Shown here: positions 27,260 through 35,491 of the stretch, piece after piece
Layout of the letters: every line of letters begins with the position of its first letter
Position numbering within the stretch: the first letter of the stretch is position 1
Assembly (NCBI RefSeq): GCF_012928505.1
Contig: NZ_JABBJN010000004.1
Location: 154,850 to 218,849, forward strand
Direction: 5' to 3'
From: Achromobacter sp. Bel
GTDB lineage: Bacteria; Pseudomonadota; Gammaproteobacteria; Burkholderiales; Burkholderiaceae_B
DNA: 64,000 bases
Made by a program: the position numbers and the translations under genes
The notes under the pieces: generated by a model
Database searches by the model: none
What the model saw: only the letters and a program-made list of their open reading frames with translations
What the model was told of the DNA's origin: nothing

Positions 27260-28813
27260 TCAGGGTTGGGTCTTGGTCACGCCCCAGAAGCGGTGCGTGC
27301 CTGCCGGCCAGCCTTCGTAGCCCTGCACGACGGGCCGCAGGGCGGTGACGACCGGCAGGTTGAACAGACCGATGATGGGGATGTCGCGCGCCATCAGCTC
27401 GTGCAACTGGTTGAAGAGGTCGCGGCGCTTGGCCAGGTCGGGTTCCATCGCCACTTGCTTGAGCAGCGCGGCTGCCTTGGGATCGTCCCACTGGCGGGTC
27501 GGTTCGAGCTTCTTGTCGCCGATCAGCGATTCGTACATCAGCAGCGGGTCCAGGCGGGCCGAGTAGCCGAAGATCGCCAGTTCGTACTGGCCGCGTCCGT
27601 ACAAGTCCAGCTGCGAGGCCCAGTCGCGCACCTTCAGTTCCACATTGATGCCGGAGGCGGCCAGCATGGCCTGCACGATGGTGGCGGCCTGCACCCGTTC
27701 CTGGCGGTTGGCCACCAGCAAGGTGATTGGCTGGCCCTTGTAGCCCGCCTGCGCCATCAGCGTGCGGGCGGCGGCGGGGTCGTAGGCCGGCCAGGTCTTG
27801 CTGCGTTCGTCGTAGTAGGGACTTTGCGGCACCAGCACGGAGGGGTTGGCCGTATACAGCCCTTCGCCGGAGGCTTCGGCCAGGTCCGGCAGGCTGAGCG
27901 CCTGGGCGATCGCCTGGCGCATCCGCACGTCCTGCAGCGCCGGGGCGTTGGATTGCACCTGCATCACCAGCCAACTGGGCGTTTGCTGCACCTGGACGGG
28001 GATGCCCTGGCCGCGCAGCGTCGCCATGGTGGCGGGCTCAATGCCGTCCACCACATCCAGGTCGCCGGACAGCAGCCCGTTGCTGCGGGTGCTGGCGTCC
28101 GGCACGGTCATGAAGCGCAGGACGGGAATGGTGGCCGACTTGTTGCCCGCATAGCCGTCGCGCGCGCCGGGCAGGGCGTCGTAGCCCGCGAAACGTTTCA
28201 GGTCCAGTTGGCGGCCCTGCATCATGCCGCCGAAGGCATAGGGGCCGGTGCCGATGGGGGCGTTGAAGCTGCCGTCCGCTTTGACGGAATCCGGATGCAG
28301 GATCCACGGCGTGCACTGGACCGTGGCCATCGTCATGGGGAAATTGGGCGCGGGCGCGGCGAACGTGAAGCGCACGGTCAGCGGGTCCACGGCTTGCACG
28401 TCCTGCAAAGCGGGGCCGATCTTGCCGTTGTAGCGGTTGACGCACTGGAAGTTGGTCTTGGGATCCAGGTAGCGCTTGAAGTTCCAGACGACGGTGTCGG
28501 CGGTGAGCACGGCGCCGTTCTGGAAATGCACCTGCGGGCGCAACTTGAATTCGTAGACCTTGCCGTCCTCGCTTGCCTGCCAGCTTTCCGCCAGCACGGG
28601 CTTGATCTTCAGGTCTTCGCCGTAGGCCACCAGGCCTTCGACGACGTGCGCCAGCACCATGTCGGCGTTGGCGTCGCGGTTGACCCCGGGGTTGATGCTG
28701 GCGATGTCGGCGTGCAGCGCCACCCGCAGCATCTGGGCGTCGCCGGCGGCGTGGGCGGCAGCGCTGAGCAGTCCGCCGAGCAGCAGGGCCGGAACGGCAA
28801 GGTTTGGGTTCAT
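27260..28813 (-). CDS. ABC importer substrate-binding protein (family 5, peptide type)
   Basis: A 517-residue periplasmic receptor. The signal peptide LAVPALLLGGLLSAAAHAAG is cut near residue 22-23. The family 5 markers are LRVALHADIASINPG at the mature start, YEFKLRPQVHFQNG near residue 90 and IGTGPYAF near residue 190. Two Cys (CVNRY and the VQCTPW region) could form a disulphide. It belongs with the permease and fused ATPase genes immediately upstream; an alpha/beta hydrolase gene is inserted between them. Ligand unknown; peptides, glutathione or acyl-amino acids fit the neighbourhood. Confidence 0.95.
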   Translation of the reverse strand: MNPNLAVPALLLGGLLSAAAHAAGDAQMLRVALHADIASINPGVNRDANADMVLAHVVEGLVAYGEDLKIKPVLAESWQASEDGKVYEFKLRPQVHFQNGAVLTADTVVWNFKRYLDPKTNFQCVNRYNGKIGPALQDVQAVDPLTVRFTFAAPAPNFPMTMATVQCTPWILHPDSVKADGSFNAPIGTGPYAFGGMMQGRQLDLKRFAGYDALPGARDGYAGNKSATIPVLRFMTVPDASTRSNGLLSGDLDVVDGIEPATMATLRGQGIPVQVQQTPSWLVMQVQSNAPALQDVRMRQAIAQALSLPDLAEASGEGLYTANPSVLVPQSPYYDERSKTWPAYDPAAARTLMAQAGYKGQPITLLVANRQERVQAATIVQAMLAASGINVELKVRDWASQLDLYGRGQYELAIFGYSARLDPLLMYESLIGDKKLEPTRQWDDPKAAALLKQVAMEPDLAKRRDLFNQLHELMARDIPIIGLFNLPVVTALRPVVQGYEGWPAGTHRFWGVTKTQP

Positions 28814-28837
28814 GTTTTCCCCTTTATTTTTAAATGG

Positions 28838-29692
28838 TTAGCGGCGAGACTTCAAAAAGTCCTCGAAGAACGCTTCCACCGGTTCGATGACCTTGAACGG
28901 TTCATGGGCCACGCCCGGCACGGTATCGCGGCGCACCTTCACGCCATGCGCCTCGAAGCTTGCGGCCAGCGCTTCGATCCGCTGGATACGGTTGTCGCCT
29001 TGCAGTTCGGCGCCCGGCATCCACAGCTTGCTGTCGCGCGGGATGGTGATCTCCCAGGTGGCGGTGTCTTCGGTGCCGACCAGGGTCTGCACCGCGACCT
29101 CGCGCATGGCGTCGATATCGATGGCGCGGCCGAAGCGGGCCGGCACGTCGCGCACCCCGACCCACCAGTCGTAGTCCTGGTTCAGCAGCGTCACCACGCC
29201 GGGCGCGCCGATGGAGACGGCTTGCAGGCGTTCCGGATGCAGCATGAAGAAGCGCTGGCAGAACTGCCCGCCGCCCGAGTAGCCGTACAGCAGGAAGCGG
29301 CTGCCGTTGATGCGGTACTTGGCGATGGTTTCGTCCACCATGGACAGCAGCACGTGGTCGTAGCGGATGTCGTGGAACTGGATGCGCTTGTAGTTGGCCA
29401 GGTCGCCGGGTTCGATGATGCCCACCGGGAACAGCGGCGCCAGCACGATGCAGTCGTTGCGCTGGGCAAAATCGGCGAAGCGGTCGCGGTATTGCGCCGC
29501 CGTGCGGCCGGTGCCGTGCACGATCACGGCCAGGTCATAGGTCTTGGACGCGGCCTCGTCATAGTCGGGCGGCACGTACAGGCAATAGCTGAAGCGCTGG
29601 TCGAACTGGCTGGCGAAGAACGGCGTGGCGCCGAAGTCGTAGAAGCTGAGCTTCACGCCGTGGCCTTGGCGGCGCGGAGGATGCGTGGACAT
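28838..29692 (-). CDS. alpha/beta hydrolase, poly(3-hydroxybutyrate)-depolymerase/esterase-like
   Basis: A 284-residue hydrolase. The nucleophile serine is in GYSGGGQFC near residue 134, the oxyanion part is in VIVHGTGRTA near residue 58 and the catalytic His is probably in VPGVAHEPF near residue 265. No signal peptide is visible, so it acts in the cytoplasm. The overall pattern (SYCLYVPPDYD, then a DLAVIVHG strand) is that of esterase/PHB-depolymerase relatives. It sits inside the ABC unit, 13 bases from the ATPase gene, which suggests that it processes the imported compound. Confidence 0.88.
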   Translation of the reverse strand: MSTHPPRRQGHGVKLSFYDFGATPFFASQFDQRFSYCLYVPPDYDEAASKTYDLAVIVHGTGRTAAQYRDRFADFAQRNDCIVLAPLFPVGIIEPGDLANYKRIQFHDIRYDHVLLSMVDETIAKYRINGSRFLLYGYSGGGQFCQRFFMLHPERLQAVSIGAPGVVTLLNQDYDWWVGVRDVPARFGRAIDIDAMREVAVQTLVGTEDTATWEITIPRDSKLWMPGAELQGDNRIQRIEALAASFEAHGVKVRRDTVPGVAHEPFKVIEPVEAFFEDFLKSRR

Positions 29693-29705
29693 GGATTGGG
29701 GTCTC

Positions 29706-31373
29706 CTAGGTAAGGGACACGGCGGCCAGTGGCTGGCTGGCCTGGGCGTCGTTGCGCCACTTCAGGCGCACGCCGCCCGCGGCGGTGGCCTCCAGCATGG
29801 GAATGGCGCCCAGCAATTGGCGCGTGTACGGTTCACGGGGGCGGTCGAAAATGGCGTCGCGCACGCCTTCCTCGACGATCCGGCCCGCCTGCATCACGAT
29901 GACGCGGTCGGCGATCTGCTCGACCACCCCCAGGTCATGGCTGATGAAGAGGCACGAAAAGCCATACCGCTGCTGCAGGTCGGCCAGCAGGTCCAGCACC
30001 TGGGCGCGGACCGTGACGTCCAGCGCCGACACCGCTTCGTCGGCGATCAGCAACGCCGGCCGCCGCACGAGGGCGCGCGCGATGGCCACGCGCTGGCGCT
30101 GTCCGCCGGACAGTTCGTGCGGGTAGCGCAGGCCGAAATCGCCGCCCAGGCCCACGTCCTGCAAGGTCGAGGCGACGCGTTCGTCTTTCTGCGCAGAGGT
30201 CAGCCCGGGCGCCAGCCGCAGGGCTTCGGCCACCAGCGCCGACACGGTCATGCGCGGGTCCAGCGACGAATAGGGGTCCTGGAACACCATCTGGCAGTTG
30301 TAGCGGTAGTCATTGAAGACGGCGCCGCGCGCGGCCAGCGGCTGGCCCTTGTAGCGCAGCGCGCCGCCGGTGGGCGCGACTAGCCCCGTCAGCACAGAGC
30401 CCAGCGTGGTCTTGCCCGAGCCGGACTCGCCCACCACGGCCACGACTTCGCCGGGGTGGATGTCCAGGTCGATGCCGTGCAGCACCCGGTTGCCGGCCTG
30501 CCTGGCGAACCAGCCCCGGCGCGCGCCGTACTCCACCGTCAGGCCGCGCGCCGAGAGCAGCGGCGCCTGGGTGGCCAAGGGGCGCGGCGGGCGCCGTTGC
30601 GGCAGCGTCGCGAGCAATTGGCGGGTGTAGTCATGCGCGGGCGCGGCCAGCAACTGGGCGGTCGGCCCGGTTTCAACGATGTCGCCGCGCCGCATGACCA
30701 CCATGCGCTGCGCGTAGCGGGCCACCATGGGCAGGTCGTGGCTGATCAGCAGCACGGCCGTGCCATTTTCCTGGGTCAGCTCCACCAGCATTTCCATCAC
30801 TTCGCGCTGGATCACCGCGTCCAGCGCCGTGGTGGGCTCGTCGGCGATCAGCAGCGCGGGACGCAGCAGCATGGCCGAGGCGATCATGATGCGCTGGCGC
30901 ATGCCGCCCGAGAATTCATGCGGGTAGGCGTCCAGGACCCGGGACACGTCGGCGAGGCCTACGCGGCGCAGCATCGCTTCGATGCGGCCGCGATGCGAGG
31001 CGCGTTCGCGGGGCGCATGCTGCTCCAGCCCTTCGGCCAATTGCTGGCCCACGGTCAGCGACGGCGTCAGCGACGTCATGGGTTCCTGGAACACCATCGC
31101 GACCTTCGGGCCGCGCAGGGCGCGCAATTGCGCGGGGCGCAGCCCGTAGACGGACGTGCCGTCCAGCCGGATGTCGCCACCCGAGCGGTCGATGGCCTGC
31201 GGAGTCAGCCGCATGATGGCGCGGCCCAGCATGGTCTTGCCAGAGCCCGATTCGCCGACCACGCCGACGATCTCGCCGCGCGCGACCTGCATGCTGGCTT
31301 GCGAGACCACGGCATGGCCGTGGCCGGCGGTGAGCGTCAGGCCGTCGATATCGAGCAGGACGGGGGATGTCAT
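29706..31373 (-). CDS. fused dual ATPase of peptide-type ABC importer
   Basis: A 555-residue protein with two nucleotide-binding domains, equivalent to DppD and DppF joined (as in GsiA/YejF). Domain 1 (about 5-260) has Walker A GESGSGKTM, signature FSGGMRQRIMI and Walker B LLIADEPTTALD. Domain 2 (about 278-540) has GESGSGKTT, LSGGQRQRVAIARAL and the variant Walker B LLIADEAVSALD, with Asp-Glu retained. The ATG at 31373 overlaps the permease stop (ATGA). The open frame extends upstream inside the permease gene, but that is not coding in this frame. Confidence 0.95.
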   Translation of the reverse strand: MTSPVLLDIDGLTLTAGHGHAVVSQASMQVARGEIVGVVGESGSGKTMLGRAIMRLTPQAIDRSGGDIRLDGTSVYGLRPAQLRALRGPKVAMVFQEPMTSLTPSLTVGQQLAEGLEQHAPRERASHRGRIEAMLRRVGLADVSRVLDAYPHEFSGGMRQRIMIASAMLLRPALLIADEPTTALDAVIQREVMEMLVELTQENGTAVLLISHDLPMVARYAQRMVVMRRGDIVETGPTAQLLAAPAHDYTRQLLATLPQRRPPRPLATQAPLLSARGLTVEYGARRGWFARQAGNRVLHGIDLDIHPGEVVAVVGESGSGKTTLGSVLTGLVAPTGGALRYKGQPLAARGAVFNDYRYNCQMVFQDPYSSLDPRMTVSALVAEALRLAPGLTSAQKDERVASTLQDVGLGGDFGLRYPHELSGGQRQRVAIARALVRRPALLIADEAVSALDVTVRAQVLDLLADLQQRYGFSCLFISHDLGVVEQIADRVIVMQAGRIVEEGVRDAIFDRPREPYTRQLLGAIPMLEATAAGGVRLKWRNDAQASQPLAAVSLT

Positions 31374-32188
31374 ACGCGCCTCCGCATGCGGGGGTCGAGC
31401 CGATCGCGCAAGGCGTCGCCCAGCAGATTGATGCCCAGCAGCGACAGCGAAATCGCCAGGCCGGGAAAGATGGCCAGCCAGGCGGCCTGGCCGATGTAGG
31501 TGCGGCTGCCGGCCAGCATGTTGCCCCAGGTCGGCGCGGGCGGCGCCACGCCCAGGCCCAGGAAGCTGAGCGAGCTTTCGGCCAGGATGATCCAGCCGCA
31601 CATGGACGTGGCCATGACGATCACCGGCGCCAGGCAATTGGGCAGCAAATGGCGCATCAGCGTGTAGAGCTCGGAATTGCCCATCACCCGTGACGCGCGG
31701 ACGAATTCGCGTTCGCGCAGGCTCAGCACCGTGCCCCGCACCACCCGCACGACCGACGACATGTAGGCCAGCGCCAGCGCCAGGATGATGCCGGTTTCGC
31801 TGGCCCCGAAGACTGCCAGCAGGCCCAGCGCCAGCAGCAGGCCGGGAAAGGCCAGCAGCGCGTCGTTCAACGCCATCAACACCCGGTCCGGCCAGCCGCG
31901 CAGGTAGCCGCTGACCGCGCCGATCAGGACGCCCGCGCCGGTGGCCAGCAGCACGGTCATCAGGCTGACGCGCAGGCTGGCGGTGGTGCCGCGCATCAGC
32001 CGGCTGAACACGTCGCGGCCCAGTTCGTCCGTGCCCATCAGATGGGTCAGGCTGGGCGCGGCCAGGCGGGCCTTGAAATTGAGTTTGAGGGGGTCGTACG
32101 GGGTCCAGAACAAGGCCACCAGCGCGGTGATGACCACGGCCGCGACCAAGGTGCCGCCCACGACGGCGGTAAGGGAACGACGGTTCAT
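31370..32188 (-). CDS. ABC importer permease (DppC-like)
   Basis: A 272-residue permease with about six membrane helices. It carries the DppC signature GTDELGRDVFSRLM near residue 53 and the EAA loop in REFVRASRVMGNSELY. The ATG at 32188 overlaps the stop of the DppB-like gene; a longer in-frame start would fall inside that gene. It pairs with the DppB-like subunit and is driven by the fused ATPase encoded next. Confidence 0.94.
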   Translation of the reverse strand: MNRRSLTAVVGGTLVAAVVITALVALFWTPYDPLKLNFKARLAAPSLTHLMGTDELGRDVFSRLMRGTTASLRVSLMTVLLATGAGVLIGAVSGYLRGWPDRVLMALNDALLAFPGLLLALGLLAVFGASETGIILALALAYMSSVVRVVRGTVLSLREREFVRASRVMGNSELYTLMRHLLPNCLAPVIVMATSMCGWIILAESSLSFLGLGVAPPAPTWGNMLAGSRTYIGQAAWLAIFPGLAISLSLLGINLLGDALRDRLDPRMRRRV

Positions 32189-33129
32189 TTCGCAGCCACC
32201 CTGGGGTCGAAGATCGGATAAAGCAGGTCCACCAGCAGGTTCACCAGCACGTAGACGGTGGCGATGAAAAGCAGGCAGCCCTGGATGACGGGATAGTCGC
32301 GGGCGAAGATCGCGTCCACCAGCAGGCGCCCCAGCCCGGGGATGGTGAACACCGTTTCGATGACCGCGATGCCGGCCAGCAGGTTGCCCAGGATCAGGCC
32401 CAGCAAGGTCCAGGTGGGGCCGAACGAATTCTTGAAAGCGTGGCGCCACATCACCTTGCTTTCCGGCAGGCCCTTGGCGCGCGCATGGGTGATGTAGTCC
32501 AGGTGCAGCACTTCCAGCGTCGAGGCGCGGGTCATGCGCAGGATCACCCCGATCTCGTGCAGCAGCAGCGTGGCCACCGGCAGTACCAGGTACAGCAGCG
32601 CGCGGCCGGGGTTCTCGCTGAAGGCGACAAAACCCACGACGGGGAACCAGCCCAGTTTCAGCGCAAAGAGCAGCAATAGCAGCAGGCCCATCCAGAAGGC
32701 CGGCAACGACAACAGCAGCGTGGCGCCGGCCACCAGCGCCAGGTCCGCCATGCGGCCTTGGCGCCAGGCGGCGAACATGCCCGCCGGCACCGCTACCAGG
32801 GTGGCCAGTACCACGGCGGGCAGCACGATCTGCGCGCTGACCGCGAACCGGTCCAGGATCAGCGTCATCACCGGCTGGCGGTTGGCAATCGATTGGCCCA
32901 GGTCGCCTTGCAGCACGTGGCCGGCCCAGATGGCGAATTGCGTCGGCCAACTGGCGTTCAACCCCAGTTGTTCGCGCAACGCGGCAAGGCTGGCCGCGTC
33001 CGCCGAGTCGCCCAGCATCAGCGCGGCCGGGTCTCCCGGGATCAAGCGCACCAGGATGAACACGGCAAGCGCGACGATCAGCAGCGTGGGCAACGCCATG
33101 CTGATCCGCGAGGCGACGAATCTGAGCAT
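32185..33129 (-). CDS. ABC importer permease (DppB-like)
   Basis: A 314-residue permease with six membrane segments and the usual N-terminus (RFVASRISMALPTLLIVALA), a long periplasmic loop after helix 1 and the EAA loop at DYITHARAKGLP. It begins 4 bases after the stop of the C45 hydrolase gene, so the two are coupled. Confidence 0.94.
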   Translation of the reverse strand: MLRFVASRISMALPTLLIVALAVFILVRLIPGDPAALMLGDSADAASLAALREQLGLNASWPTQFAIWAGHVLQGDLGQSIANRQPVMTLILDRFAVSAQIVLPAVVLATLVAVPAGMFAAWRQGRMADLALVAGATLLLSLPAFWMGLLLLLLFALKLGWFPVVGFVAFSENPGRALLYLVLPVATLLLHEIGVILRMTRASTLEVLHLDYITHARAKGLPESKVMWRHAFKNSFGPTWTLLGLILGNLLAGIAVIETVFTIPGLGRLLVDAIFARDYPVIQGCLLFIATVYVLVNLLVDLLYPIFDPRVAAK

Positions 33130-33133
33130 GGCG

Positions 33134-34297
33134 TCAGCCTGCCGCCAGTTCGGACTCGCGCACGTCGACCGCGTCCTGCGGTTCGTCGCCGTCCAGCCGA
33201 TAGGTGGTGAAGCGCCGGTTGGCCGCGGGCATGGGTGCGATCTCCATGACGCCCAGCGCCGGCTCCATCACGATCATCGCCACGGTGGCGGTCAGGTTGC
33301 CGCCGTCGCCGTGGCGCGCGGGGCGGCACACGGAGTAGGGCGCCAGGAAGTCGTCGAACAGCGCCGTCTTGACGCCGTCGCGGTCCAGCAGACGGCCTTG
33401 GGCCTGCAGCAGCCGGCGTACGCGCCAGTCGCGGTAGAAGCTTTCGGGCACATGCGCAATGCCCGTGTCGCGCAGCTTGGACAGCGCGATGGCACCGACC
33501 CAGTGGTTCGCGTGCACGATCAGGCCGTCGTCCGGGTACAGCGGGAACGCTTCGTCCGGCGCGCATTCGAAATCGATGCCGAAGCCCGCCGCCGACGCGA
33601 TCATGATGTTGTTCGAGCATGACTTCGGCGTGGTCGCCACGACCTTGGCCGCGAGCGCGAAGTGTTCCTGTTCCAGCACCTTGCGGCGAATCAGGCCCAG
33701 CGGCACGCCCAGGGATTGGTAATCGCGCTCGCATTCCAGGTAATTGGCGGTGATGGACACGCCGGCCGCGTTCAAGCCGCTGCGCGCCAGCCCGCCCGCT
33801 TCGACAAAGGTCAGGTAGTCGGGACCGTGCTCCTGGCGCACCCGCAGCACCACGCCGGTGTCGGCGCATTCGGCGCGCCAGTCCCAGTTTTGCGCATGGA
33901 TCAGGTTGCCCGAGGCGCTGCGTTCCGGCAGCAGAATCGCCCCGGTGCAGCCGTCGTCGGCCTCGTCGTCGGGATTGGCCACGGCGCTTTGGGCCCGCGC
34001 CAGCGCCATGACTTCGGTGCGGGCGTTGATCATGACGATGTCGTCGAACGGTACGCCGGCGCCGGCGGCGATGCCGTGCATTTCCTCGACATAGCGTTCG
34101 TCGAAATCGCCGATGCGGCGCGCGTAGTCGGCGATCAGGGCCGACTTCTGCGCGGCGCTCATGCCGAATCCGTCCAAGGCCCCGCCGTACAGCGCCACGC
34201 TCTGGCGGATGCGGGGGGCTAGCGCCTGCCCGTACTGGCGGCCACGGCTTTCGGGGCCGCCCGTCAACGTGACGCAGGGAAAAGGGGTGATCGCCAT
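33134..34297 (-). CDS. C45-type Ntn hydrolase (acyl-CoA:6-APA acyltransferase-like)
   Basis: A 387-residue member of the C45 family, whose founder is isopenicillin-N acyltransferase; bacterial members cleave or transfer N-acyl groups. The self-processing, N-terminal-nucleophile Cys is expected in DDGCTGAIL near residue 117; cleavage before it would give the active enzyme. The next conserved parts are GNLIHAQNWDW and SGLNAAGVSITANYL. No signal peptide is seen. It is the first gene of the unit, with AAAGGA before its ATG and the palindrome-bearing promoter just upstream. Together with the amidase and importer it points to hydrolysis of imported N-acyl or beta-lactam-like amides (inference). Confidence 0.88.
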   Translation of the reverse strand: MAITPFPCVTLTGGPESRGRQYGQALAPRIRQSVALYGGALDGFGMSAAQKSALIADYARRIGDFDERYVEEMHGIAAGAGVPFDDIVMINARTEVMALARAQSAVANPDDEADDGCTGAILLPERSASGNLIHAQNWDWRAECADTGVVLRVRQEHGPDYLTFVEAGGLARSGLNAAGVSITANYLECERDYQSLGVPLGLIRRKVLEQEHFALAAKVVATTPKSCSNNIMIASAAGFGIDFECAPDEAFPLYPDDGLIVHANHWVGAIALSKLRDTGIAHVPESFYRDWRVRRLLQAQGRLLDRDGVKTALFDDFLAPYSVCRPARHGDGGNLTATVAMIVMEPALGVMEIAPMPAANRRFTTYRLDGDEPQDAVDVRESELAAG

Positions 34298-34324
34298 CTT
34301 TCGGTCCTTTTGTATTTTGTTGCT

Positions 34325-34361
34325 GTGTAATACACTAAATAGGCCGGATGTTGGCTGTCAA
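34325..34361 (-). promoter_or_regulatory. promoter with palindromic operator candidate for C45/ABC unit
   Basis: On the minus strand a perfect -35 hexamer TTGACA (34356-34361) precedes an A/T-rich stretch. Just downstream lies the palindrome GTGTATTACAC (34325-34335), about 28 bases before the C45 gene start, where a bound protein would cover the -10/start-site region. No good -10 box at ideal spacing is clear (TATTTA is too close; TAGTGT is a weak match at 18 bases). The divergent GntR protein is the likely binder. Confidence 0.55.
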
Positions 34362-34467
34362 TCTGTTTTATGGCGCGTTATATGAAATCTAGGGAAAACG
34401 TGAATGCCAAGGATGCGAATTGGCATTGAGCATAGGAACCACCCGTAAAGCGCAGGAGCGCGATGCC

Positions 34468-35340
34468 ATGCAGGAGCTCAGTCCCCTACAGATCGAAGTC
34501 GCCCGCAAGCTGACGGCGCTGATTCAAAGCGGCCGCTGGCAGGTGGGCGAACGCCTGTCGGATGCGCGCCTGGCGCAGGAGCTCAAGGTGTCGCGATCGC
34601 CGATCCGGCAGGCGTTGAACCTGCTGACCCGCGAAGGGCTGGTGGCGTACACGTCGGGCAAGGGCTACCGGCTGGAACGCGAGCCGGGCAGCGACGAAAG
34701 CCTGGACGCGCTGATGCCGCATTCCGAATCGGAAAGCCTGTACGGCGAATTGATGAGCGCGCGCGCGGCCGGCCGCTTGGACGCCGACGTGTCCGAGGCG
34801 CAACTGGTCGAACAATTTCAGGTGACGCGCGGCGCGGTCCGGCGCGCATTGATGCGCTTTGCCACGGAAGGGCTGGCCGAGCGCTTGCCGGGGCATGGCT
34901 GGCACTTTGCGGAAAGCCTGGACAACGAGCAGGCGGTGAACGAGAGCTACGAGTTTCGGCTGATCGTCGAATGCAACGCACTGATGACGCCAGGCTACGT
35001 CCCGCGCCCCGACCAGTTGGCCGCCTTGCAACGCGAGCAGACCGAGATCCTGCAGATGCCGGTGGAACAATTGCAGCGCGATGCCTGGTTCAACGCCAAC
35101 GCCGCCTTCCATGAAACGCTGGCGGCGTGGTCCAACAACCGCTTCCTGACCGAGGCCGTGCGGCGCCAGAACTCGTTGCGGCGCATGACGGAGTACGCCA
35201 ACTTCGGGCATCTGGCCGACGTCCATATCCACCAGGCGTGCACGGATCACCTGGGGATATTGGCGGCGCTGGCCGAGGGGGACCGCGACTACGCGACTGC
35301 GCTGCTCAGGCGGCACATCACGCGGTCGGCGGATATGTAG
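34468..35340 (+). CDS. GntR family regulator with two winged-helix domains and FCD domain
   Basis: A 290-residue regulator of unusual build. The first winged helix is residues about 4-66 (LSPLQIEVARKLTALI, then LAQELKVSRSPIRQALNLL and a GYRLERE wing). A second, weaker one covers about 80-146 (LVEQFQVTRGAVRRALMRFATEGLAERLPG). The FCD-type helical effector domain follows from about 155 (NESYEFRLIVECNAL, AAFHETLAAWSNNRF, then DHLGILAALAEGD). Typical FCD regulators have one HTH and about 230-250 residues. The start at 34468 has AGGAG upstream; a GTG/TTG-type start at 34420 would add 16 residues. It is divergent from the C45/ABC unit, which it probably controls. Confidence 0.9.
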   Translation: MQELSPLQIEVARKLTALIQSGRWQVGERLSDARLAQELKVSRSPIRQALNLLTREGLVAYTSGKGYRLEREPGSDESLDALMPHSESESLYGELMSARAAGRLDADVSEAQLVEQFQVTRGAVRRALMRFATEGLAERLPGHGWHFAESLDNEQAVNESYEFRLIVECNALMTPGYVPRPDQLAALQREQTEILQMPVEQLQRDAWFNANAAFHETLAAWSNNRFLTEAVRRQNSLRRMTEYANFGHLADVHIHQACTDHLGILAALAEGDRDYATALLRRHITRSADM

Positions 35341-35426
35341 AGGCGCAATGCCGGACGGAGCAGAGGGCGCATACGCGCTGCCCGGGGCGCCCCTGCGCCC
35401 GTCGTATATGCACAACAGCGAATAAA

Positions 35427-35447
35427 GATGCGAATCAGTTGCATTAC
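35427..35447 (+). promoter_or_regulatory. possible Fur-box-like element upstream of siderophore receptor
   Basis: ATGC-(N9)-GCAT symmetry in an A/T-rich island upstream of the receptor gene. Position and the TTGCATT half resemble iron boxes of related bacteria, but matches to the 19-base consensus are few. Confidence 0.35.
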
Positions 35448-35491
35448 ACTTCATCCCGAATCAGCACACCGCTGTGGGAGAGGTAGTCAGC

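Noticed and set aside
27206..29713. Plus-strand 835-codon open frame
   Set aside because: Antisense to a binding protein and an alpha/beta hydrolase with intact motifs; composition is low-complexity Gly/His/Arg.
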